From DATGQT01 sp033720695 (GTDB lineage: Bacteria; Bacteroidota; Rhodothermia; Rhodothermales; Rubricoccaceae), in contig JAWWCA010000057.1 of assembly GCA_033720695.1 (NCBI GenBank), positions 1-17,121 of the forward strand: a stretch of DNA of 17,121 nt, read 5' to 3'. Positions 6,589 through 12,944 of the stretch are shown one piece after another (within the stretch, counting starts at the first letter, position 1; the number at the start of each line of letters is the position of its first letter). Both the position numbers and the translations under genes were made by a program. Below the pieces are notes generated by a model. The model did not search any database and was not told where the DNA came from. It saw only the letters and a program-made list of their open reading frames with translations.

Positions 6589-8556
6589 ATGAACCCTCTT
6601 GCTACTCCGTTCCTGCGCGTGCTCGCGGCCGCCGCGCTCGTCGCGCTCGTCGCCTGGCCGCTGCAGGCCCAGGACCGCGGCGTCATCCCCGGCTGGGCCG
6701 GCGCCGGCGCCGGCATCGTCGAGGTGGCCAACCCCGGCGGCGACCCCTGCCCCGACCTCACCGTCTCCGGCTGCCTCCAGTACGGCGGCAACACCGTCTG
6801 GCACGACGGCAACATCGACGGCGACTACTACGTCTCGGCCGGCGGCGGCACGGGCGAGGTGGCCCGCCTCGAGCGCTACGCCGAGGCCGCGGCCGACGAC
6901 CAGTTCGAGGTCCGCTTCACCGCCGACGGCGGCCTCGCCGCCTACGGCTTTGCCGACGGCCAGATCGCCGCGGTCCCGTTCGAGCTCTGGAACATCGGCG
7001 ATCCCGCCGACCCCGCCGACGACGTCCGCATGATCCCATTCCTCAACGCCAACGACGTCCAACTCCTCGACTGGGAGGACGAGTTCACCGGCCTCGACCC
7101 CTGGCCCCTCGGTGGCGACCCCATCACGGACTGGATCTACGCCATGATGCCGGACCGGCCCGACGGCTACGACCTCTTCGAGGCCGCCGCCCTCGGCTTC
7201 GGCGGACCCGGCGCCATCTATGATCCGACGATGGACGGCGACACCCAGGTCGACCCCGATCCTTTCCTCGGCGGGGACTGCGCGAACCAGGGGTGGTACG
7301 TCGACTTCTGCTACATGAACCAGGACTTCGTCAACAACCCCGGCGGGAGCTCCTTCATCTACCCCATCGGCCGCCTCGTCTTCGCCGACCTCGCGGGCGA
7401 CGGGACCACGCCCGAGGAGGGCGTCGTCGTCCGCCTCATCCCGGACACCGGCGCGCCCACCTTCGCCGACTGGGCCGACAACGGCGCCGGCATCGTCGAG
7501 ACCGCTAGCCCGGCCGGCGACCCCTGTGCCGACCCCGGCCAGACCGGCTGCGAGGAGTACGAGGGCAACACCGTCTGGCACGACCCCAACGTCAACGACG
7601 ACTGGTACGTCTCCGGCGGCGGCGGCGACGGCTCCCTCGACCGGCTCCGCCGCTACGTCGAGGCCGCCATCCCGGACGTCTACGAGATGCGGTTCACCGC
7701 CGACGGCGGCTACGCGGCCTACGGCTTCATCGCCGCGCCCTTCCCCATCGCGGAGGTGCCCTTCGAGCTCTGGAACATCGGCGATCCCACCGACCCCGCC
7801 GACGACGTCCGCATGATCCCGTTCCTCAACAACAACGCCGACCCCCTCACGGACTGGGAGGACCAGTTCACCGGAACCGATGCGTGGGCCCTCGCCGACG
7901 CCACGCCCATCACGGACTGGGTCTACTGGATGCAGCCGGACCGGCCCGACGGCTACGACCTCTTCGAGGCCGCCGCCCTCGGCTTCGGCGGCGCCGGCGC
8001 GCTCTACGACCCGACGATGGACGGCGACACCCAGGTCGACTCCGACCCGTCTGATGGCGGCGATTGCGACAACCAGGGCGTCTACGTGGACTACTGCTTC
8101 CGGAACGACGTGCTCACCGGCACCTACGCCGGTGGCGACTTCGGCTCGCAGTTCGTCTACCCCATCGGCCGGATGGTCTTCGGCGACCTCGCCGGCGACG
8201 GGACCACGCCCCTTGAGGGCACCGTCATCCGCCTCTTCCCCTCGGGTGAGATCCCCGTCGTGGACGTGGAGGACGGCCCGGAGGCGCCCGACACGTTCGC
8301 GCTCCTCCCGGTGGCGCCCAACCCGCTCGCCACGCAGGCGCGCGTGGCCTTCTCGGCCCCCGAGGCCGGCCACGTCCGCGTGTCCGTCTACGACCTCCTC
8401 GGCCGCGAGGTCGCCGTCCTCGCCGACGGCGTCCAGCCCGCCGGTCGCCACGAGGCGACCCTCGACGCCGGCCGCCTCGCCAGCGGCGTCTACGTCGTCG
8501 TGATGGAGGCCGAGGGCGGCGCCCTCGCCACCCAGAAGGTCACCGTCCTCCGGTAG
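6589..8556 (+). CDS. Secreted protein with two copies of an unnamed four-Cys module and a T9SS sorting tail
   Basis: The 655-residue protein has a signal peptide (about 1-27, cleavage near LQA-QD). Two tandem modules follow (about 36-285 and 295-551), then a type A T9SS C-terminal sorting domain (about 568-655: PNP, YDLLGREV, LASGVYVV, KVTVLR), which should direct export through T9SS and surface attachment or release. The modules share ordered blocks: GAGIVE, GNTVWHD, a Gly-rich stretch with RL-RY-EAA, RFTADGG-AAYGF, VPFELWNIGDP, DPADDVRMIPFLN, ITDW, PDRPDGYDLFEAAALGFGG, DGDTQVD, and a YPIGR-VF-DLAGDGTTP ending. Each has Cys pairs at equivalent places (54/62 and 231/241; 313/321 and 493/503), suggesting two disulfides per module. 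The protein is strongly acidic (Asp/Glu-rich), as in marine or halotolerant exported proteins. I do not recognise a named domain, and there are no evident catalytic motifs. A surface, matrix or binding role is a guess. Confidence 0.88.
   Translation: MNPLATPFLRVLAAAALVALVAWPLQAQDRGVIPGWAGAGAGIVEVANPGGDPCPDLTVSGCLQYGGNTVWHDGNIDGDYYVSAGGGTGEVARLERYAEAAADDQFEVRFTADGGLAAYGFADGQIAAVPFELWNIGDPADPADDVRMIPFLNANDVQLLDWEDEFTGLDPWPLGGDPITDWIYAMMPDRPDGYDLFEAAALGFGGPGAIYDPTMDGDTQVDPDPFLGGDCANQGWYVDFCYMNQDFVNNPGGSSFIYPIGRLVFADLAGDGTTPEEGVVVRLIPDTGAPTFADWADNGAGIVETASPAGDPCADPGQTGCEEYEGNTVWHDPNVNDDWYVSGGGGDGSLDRLRRYVEAAIPDVYEMRFTADGGYAAYGFIAAPFPIAEVPFELWNIGDPTDPADDVRMIPFLNNNADPLTDWEDQFTGTDAWALADATPITDWVYWMQPDRPDGYDLFEAAALGFGGAGALYDPTMDGDTQVDSDPSDGGDCDNQGVYVDYCFRNDVLTGTYAGGDFGSQFVYPIGRMVFGDLAGDGTTPLEGTVIRLFPSGEIPVVDVEDGPEAPDTFALLPVAPNPLATQARVAFSAPEAGHVRVSVYDLLGREVAVLADGVQPAGRHEATLDAGRLASGVYVVVMEAEGGALATQKVTVLR
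6694..7443 (+). repeat. Secreted-module copy 1 (about 250 residues)
   Basis: Codons 36-285 of the 6589-8556 gene encode the first copy of the module, from the Trp before GAGIVE to RLIP. Cysteines are at residues 54, 62, 231 and 241. A 57-base stretch at 7149-7205 is identical to 7935-7991 in copy 2. Confidence 0.85.
7471..8241 (+). repeat. Secreted-module copy 2 (about 257 residues)
   Basis: Codons 295-551 of the same gene encode the second copy, joined to copy 1 by about nine residues. All four cysteines are kept (313, 321, 493, 503). It differs from copy 1 mainly by short insertions, for example near 381-386 and 509-517. Confidence 0.85.
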
Positions 8557-8601
8557 GCCTCTCACAGGATGCACGGGCGCACAGCGTCCGTTCGCTTCGG
8601 A

Positions 8602-8641
8602 GCCCCGGCCGAGCAGTCTCGGCCGGGGCCCTCGTCTTCTG
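8602..8641 (+). terminator. Rho-independent terminator after the first T9SS-tailed gene
   Basis: A perfect 12-bp stem GCCCCGGCCGAG/CTCGGCCGGGGC with a CAGT loop (8602-8629) is followed by CCTCGTCTTCT, a pyrimidine tract with scattered Ts. It lies 45 bases past the stop and suggests that the two neighbouring exoprotein genes are separate transcripts. Confidence 0.72.
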
Positions 8642-8725
8642 AGGTAGGGTCGCGTTCCCCCGTTGCGGGTCCGCAGCCAGCCTCCGGCCCTGCGTTCCAG
8701 CGGCATCCGCTCACAACCCACGCTC

Positions 8726-11476
8726 ATGCGGCTCTCTTCCCCCCTCCTCCTGCTCCTCCTCGCCGCCGCCGCCTCGGCGCAGCCGACGCCCGGCAACTGC
8801 GCCCTCGGGTCCGCCGAGGGCGACCTCTCCATCAGCGACGTCCGCGCCCGGCTGTTCGACACCGGGAGCCTCTTCTTCAGCGGCTCCGCCGAGGCCGAGT
8901 ACATCGTCCCGAAAGCGACGGGCACATCGGCCATCTACGCCGCGGGTCTTTGGATCGGCGGCGAGGTCGACGGCGAGCTGCGTGGCGCCGGCGCGCGCTA
9001 CGCCAACTTCGAGTTCTGGCCCGGCCCGCTCGACCCCGGCGCCACGCTTCCCGAGCCGGACTGCCGCCGCCTCAACGCGAACGGACGCGAGGCCTGGGAC
9101 CGCGTCTACACCGTGAGCGTGTTCGACGTCGAGGTCTACGAGGACGACGGCACCACCACGCCCGATCTCGAGGACTGGCCCGTCGGCCTGGGGGCACCGA
9201 CCGTAGATGCGATGGGGAACCCCGTCGTGCCAACGAGCCGCGACCAGTTCATCGACCTCGCGGCGGGCGAGCGCCCGGTGATCTACGGGGGGCAGACGGC
9301 CTTCTGGGTCATGAACGACGTCGGCAACGACCACGACGAGTGGGAGACGCCGCCCGTCGGGTTGGAGGTGCGCGTGAGCGCCTTCGCGATCCCAGCCCCC
9401 GACGACCCCGCCTTCAACCGGGGGACGTTCTACCGCTACGAGGTGGTCAACCGGTACACCGAGGCGTTCGAGGACGCCTACCTCTCGTTCTTCGCCGACG
9501 TCGACCTCGGGGACGGGTCCGACGACCTCGCCGGGAGCGACTCGCTGCGGAGCCTCGCCTACGTCTACAACGCCAACAACACCGACGGCGGCCCCGGCGG
9601 CTACGGCACACCGCCGCCGGCCATCGGCGTCGACCTCCTCACCGGCGCCTCCAGCGGGATGTACTTCATCAGCGGCGGCCCCCCCGGCACGTCCGACCCC
9701 ATCGTCGGAACGGAGTACTACAACATCATGCAGGGACGGTGGACGAACGGGCTCCCGCTCGTCGAGTGCGGCATCGGCATCAACTGCGCGGGCGACGTCA
9801 CGACGTGGGCGTTCAACGGCGACCCCGTGGCCGGCTCGGGCTGGACCGAGATCAGCGCGGGCAACAACGGCGGCGACCGCCGCATCGTCATCACGTCGGA
9901 GCCGTTCACGCTCCAGCCGGGGGAGTCGCGCGTGTTCGACGCCGCCATCGTCTTCGCCCTCGGCGACAACCGCTTCGACTCCATCGCTGAGATGTTCGAG
10001 GCCAGCGACGCCGTCCAGGCCGCCTACGACGACGGCTCCCTCTTCGAGACCATCGACACGGACACCCTGCCCGACCCGCCCGGGGAGGCCCCCGCCCTCC
10101 TCGCCCCGCCCGACGGCGCCGACCTCTCCGGCGAGGACGAGGTGCTCCTGACCTGGGAGCCCGTGGACCGCGCCGACTTCTACGAGGTCCAGATCGCCGC
10201 GGACGCCGACTTCTCGGATCCCGACATCGTCACCTCGCCCGGCCCCTCGGTCACGCTCACGGAGGCCGACCTCGAGGCCAACCGCGAGGACCCGTTCTAC
10301 TGGCGCGTCCGCGGCGCCAACACGATCGGGGAGGGGCCGTTCTCCGAGGCCCGCTCCTTCACCTATTTCTACTACCGCGCCGCGTGGGCCGGCGACGGCG
10401 ACGGCATCGTCGAGCGGGCCTACCCCGGCGTGCCCGACGTCTGCGCCGGTGCCCCCGCCGACCCCGGCTGCCAACGCTACAACGGCAACACCGTCTGGCA
10501 TGACGAGAACGCCAACGGCGACTACTACCTCTCGGCCGGCGGCGGCGACGGCTCGATCGGCCGGCTCAGCCGCTACATCGAGGCCGCCGTCCCCGACGAG
10601 TTCGAGGTCCGCTTCACCGAGGTGGGCGGCCTCGCCGTCTACGGCTTCGGCGACAACGAGATCGCGTCGGTCCCGTTCGAGCTCTGGAACATCGGCCCGG
10701 AGGAGGCCGGCGCGAACGACCCCGCCGACGACGTCCGCCTGATCCCGTTCCTCAACCCGAACGAGGACCCGCTCACGGACTGGGAAGACGCCTTCACCGC
10801 CCCTGACCCCTGGGAGGGCAGCCCCTGCTCGGGCGGCTGCCCCATCACGGACTGGGTCTACTTCATGCAGCCGGACCGGCCCGACGGCTACGACCTCTTC
10901 GAGGCCGCCGCGATCGGTTTCGGCGGCGCCGGCGCCGTCTACGTCCCCTCCGCCGACGGCGACACCCAGGTCGACCCTGACCCGCTGGGCGGCACCTGCC
11001 AGAACCAGGGGTACTACGTGGACTTCTGCTACCGGAACCAGGAGTTCGCGAACAACGGGGGGCCCAGCAGCTTCATTTATCCCGTGGGCCGCCTCGTCTT
11101 CGCCGACCTCGCGAACGACGGGACGACGCCGCCGACCGGCACCCTCGTCCGCCTCACGTCCGTAGGGGCACCCCCGGTGGCGACCGAGCCCGACGGGGGC
11201 GCGCTCCCCGAGGCGTACGCGCTGGAGGCCGTCCGCCCCAACCCCTTCCGCGGTCGCACCGTCGTCGGCTACGCCGTGCCCGAGACCGGCCACGTCCGCC
11301 TCGCCGTCTACGACCTCCTCGGCCGCGAGGTCGCCGTCCTCGCCGACGAGCTCCGGCCGGCCGGCCGACACGAGGCCGCGCTCGACGGGCGGGGTCTCGC
11401 GAGCGGGACGTACGTGGTGGTCCTCGTGGGCGAGGGCGGCGCCCGCGCCACCCGCAAGCTCACCCTCCTCCGGTAG
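8726..11476 (+). CDS. Secreted multidomain protein: N-terminal module, Fn3-like domain, four-Cys module copy 3, T9SS tail
   Basis: The 916-residue protein starts at the ATG at 8726, which gives a clean signal peptide (MRLSSPLLLLLLAAAASAQ); the frame is open further upstream, but that sequence would bury the signal. Residues 20-445 form a large module (IYAAGLWIGGEVDGEL, FEFWPGPLDPG, WVMNDVGNDH, GTFYRYEVVNRY, LAYVYNANN) resembling uncharacterised Bacteroidota-type surface proteins I have seen. Residues about 452-545 look like a fibronectin type III fold (LLTWEPVDRADFYEVQI, PFYWRVRGAN). Residues about 554-811 are a third copy of the four-Cys module found twice in the preceding gene. Residues about 828-916 are a T9SS type A tail (PNPF, YDLLGREV, KLTLLR). 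Copy 3 has the conserved Cys573, 582, 758 and 768 plus extra Cys701 and 705. It is probably exported to the surface; function unknown, no catalytic signature seen. Confidence 0.88.
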   Translation: MRLSSPLLLLLLAAAASAQPTPGNCALGSAEGDLSISDVRARLFDTGSLFFSGSAEAEYIVPKATGTSAIYAAGLWIGGEVDGELRGAGARYANFEFWPGPLDPGATLPEPDCRRLNANGREAWDRVYTVSVFDVEVYEDDGTTTPDLEDWPVGLGAPTVDAMGNPVVPTSRDQFIDLAAGERPVIYGGQTAFWVMNDVGNDHDEWETPPVGLEVRVSAFAIPAPDDPAFNRGTFYRYEVVNRYTEAFEDAYLSFFADVDLGDGSDDLAGSDSLRSLAYVYNANNTDGGPGGYGTPPPAIGVDLLTGASSGMYFISGGPPGTSDPIVGTEYYNIMQGRWTNGLPLVECGIGINCAGDVTTWAFNGDPVAGSGWTEISAGNNGGDRRIVITSEPFTLQPGESRVFDAAIVFALGDNRFDSIAEMFEASDAVQAAYDDGSLFETIDTDTLPDPPGEAPALLAPPDGADLSGEDEVLLTWEPVDRADFYEVQIAADADFSDPDIVTSPGPSVTLTEADLEANREDPFYWRVRGANTIGEGPFSEARSFTYFYYRAAWAGDGDGIVERAYPGVPDVCAGAPADPGCQRYNGNTVWHDENANGDYYLSAGGGDGSIGRLSRYIEAAVPDEFEVRFTEVGGLAVYGFGDNEIASVPFELWNIGPEEAGANDPADDVRLIPFLNPNEDPLTDWEDAFTAPDPWEGSPCSGGCPITDWVYFMQPDRPDGYDLFEAAAIGFGGAGAVYVPSADGDTQVDPDPLGGTCQNQGYYVDFCYRNQEFANNGGPSSFIYPVGRLVFADLANDGTTPPTGTLVRLTSVGAPPVATEPDGGALPEAYALEAVRPNPFRGRTVVGYAVPETGHVRLAVYDLLGREVAVLADELRPAGRHEAALDGRGLASGTYVVVLVGEGGARATRKLTLLR
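10385..11158 (+). repeat. Secreted-module copy 3 (about 258 residues)
   Basis: Codons 554-811 of the 8726-11476 gene encode the third copy of the module, here placed after an Fn3-like domain instead of in tandem. It keeps GNTVWHD, VPFELWNIG, DPADDVRLIPFLN, ITDW, PDRPDGYDLFEAAA and DGDTQVD. A 42-base run at 10870-10911 is identical to the corresponding DNA in copies 1 and 2. Confidence 0.83.
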
Positions 11477-11564
11477 TCGGGTGGCACTCGGCGCCCGCTG
11501 GGCGTATCATGGGGCAGCACCCTCCGGGGTGACTCTACCCGCAGGAACCTCACCTGCTTGCCTT

Positions 11565-11597
11565 CCCGTCCCGCCCGACCGGCGGGACGGGTTGTTT
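11565..11597 (+). terminator. Rho-independent terminator after the second T9SS-tailed gene
   Basis: A perfect 11-bp stem CCCGTCCCGCC/GGCGGGACGGG with a 5-base loop (11565-11591) is followed by TTGTTTCTG. It lies 88 bases after the stop and shows the clearest T-tract of any hairpin in the window. Confidence 0.82.
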
Positions 11598-11620
11598 CTG
11601 TCCGGCCCGCCGGAACGACG

Positions 11621-11646
11621 AGGGGGCGGCCCTTCGGCCACCCCCT
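11621..11646 (-). terminator. Hairpin terminator candidate for the lytic transglycosylase gene
   Basis: An 11-bp stem with a 4-base loop sits 27 bases past the end of the minus-strand gene. Its single non-Watson-Crick position is a U-G wobble when read on the minus strand and an unpaired C-A on the plus strand, so it suits the minus transcript. The downstream minus-strand sequence (CGTCGTTCC) has only a weak T-tract. Confidence 0.5.
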
Positions 11647-11673
11647 GCATCTGGAGACGAGGCGCAGGATCCG

Positions 11674-12696
11674 TCAGGCCACGCCCTGGTGCGCGCGGGC
11701 GACGGCGATGAAGCGCGGGACGTAGGCCCGCGTCTCGGCCGGGAGGTGCGGGTAGAGGTCCCAGAACGTGGGCGTGCGGCCGAGGCGGCGCTCCATCCGG
11801 CGGACGAGCCCCTGCACGCGGCCGGGCCCGCAGTTGTAGGCGGCGAGGGCGAGCTGCCAGTCGCCGTCGAACATCTCGCCGAGGTAGGCGAGGTAGCGCG
11901 TGGCGGCGCTCGTGGAGCGGCCGGGGTGCGTGAGCGCGCTCCGGTTCAGCCCGTACATCGCGCCCGTCGAGGGCAGCATCTGCCACATCCCGACGGCGCC
12001 GGCCGGGCTCACCGCCGTCGTGTTCATCCCGCTCTCGATGAAGGCGACGTACTTCAGCTCGTCGGGGAGCCCGCGCTCGGCCAGCACCCGCTCGATCATC
12101 GGGAAGTAGCGGCGCGTGCGGCGCTCGATCTCGTGCGCGCTCCCGAAGACGCGGGCCACGTGCCGCTCCTCCCGCGCCACGATCGCCTCGGCGTCGGCGG
12201 GGTAGACCAGCGTCGAGGGCAGCAGCGCCGCCGGGCTCTCGGCGTGGGCGAACAGCGCGAGGGGGTCGTCGTCGAGGAGCCCGACGAGGGCATCGCCGCG
12301 GAGGGCGGCCATCTCCTCCTCCGACAGCGGCGCGGCGACGGGGCCGTGATGACGCTCGTAGAGCGCCTGCGCATCGACGAGGAGGGTGCGGACGGTGGCG
12401 TCGCCGGCCGAGAGCGGCTCCGCGGCGAGGGTCCGGGCCGCGGCGAGGGCGGCCTCGGAGAGCGCCGGGGCCTCGGACGGGCGGGCGGCCTCGGCCTCGC
12501 TCACCAAGCGGCGGACCTGGCCCACGCGACCGGCCCACGCGAGGAGGCCGTCGTCGAGGCTGTCGGCCGTCACGGCCGGCGCAGCGTGCGCGGCGGCCGG
12601 AGGCGCGGCGAACGTCGAGAGCCCCCCGATCAGGAGGGCTCCGAGAAGCGCGAGGCGAGGACGGCGGGTGTTCAGCAAAGCGGACGGGAGGGGCAT
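11674..12696 (-). CDS. Exported lytic murein transglycosylase (SLT/MltD-like, GH23)
   Basis: Cleaves the MurNAc-GlcNAc bond of peptidoglycan with 1,6-anhydro product, in the cell envelope. The 340 residues begin with an Arg-containing signal peptide (LALLGALLIGGLSTFAAPPAAAHA). A helical, Ala/Glu-rich region follows (about 45-175). The catalytic SLT domain (about 190-337) has FIESGMN with the likely catalytic Glu221, SPAGAVGMWQMLPSTG (230-245), and DWQLALAAYNCGPGRV (279-294). Spacing and wording are closest to MltD among the SLT proteins I know, but there is no LysM repeat after the catalytic domain. The ATG at 12696 is preferred; an in-frame GTG at 12705 would add three residues and cannot be excluded. 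The gene converges on the T9SS-tailed gene and diverges from the receiver-cyclase gene; no functional link to either is evident. Confidence 0.9.
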   Translation of the reverse strand: MPLPSALLNTRRPRLALLGALLIGGLSTFAAPPAAAHAAPAVTADSLDDGLLAWAGRVGQVRRLVSEAEAARPSEAPALSEAALAAARTLAAEPLSAGDATVRTLLVDAQALYERHHGPVAAPLSEEEMAALRGDALVGLLDDDPLALFAHAESPAALLPSTLVYPADAEAIVAREERHVARVFGSAHEIERRTRRYFPMIERVLAERGLPDELKYVAFIESGMNTTAVSPAGAVGMWQMLPSTGAMYGLNRSALTHPGRSTSAATRYLAYLGEMFDGDWQLALAAYNCGPGRVQGLVRRMERRLGRTPTFWDLYPHLPAETRAYVPRFIAVARAHQGVA

Positions 12697-12944
12697 AGGC
12701 TGCACATGCGGAGAACCCGTAGGTTAACGCTGTTTCAGATGCGAATCCCGGGCCATCCGCGTTCCTCCCCACGCTTTCATCGAAGCCTGCGCAGCCCTTC
12801 ACGGCCCCCTCATCTGAACGCTCCTCCGAGCGAGGCCGACGCCGCCGAGAGCGCGGCCGAAACGGAACCCCCGCCCTCGGCGTACCGCTCCCCCGCCGCT
12901 GCCGACGCCCTTCCTCTCCGCCCCCCTCGCGCCCGCCGCCCTGC

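Noticed and set aside
6340..8934. An 864-codon minus-strand open frame across the first exoprotein gene
   Set aside because: Low-complexity Val/Gly/Ala/Glu translation without motifs. The plus strand has a signal peptide, repeats and a sorting tail. The apparent repeats in the minus frame only mirror the real ones.
8711..11371. An 886-codon minus-strand open frame across the second exoprotein gene
   Set aside because: Same artefact of GC-rich codon use; no recognisable domain or start context.
2761..12738. GGTTAAC plus TTTCAG occurring upstream of both sdhC (2761, 2799) and the transglycosylase (12722 region) as a shared regulatory site
   Set aside because: The two words are 31 bases apart in one place and about 7 in the other, with different orientation to the genes; two short words in AT-richer promoter patches are expected by chance.
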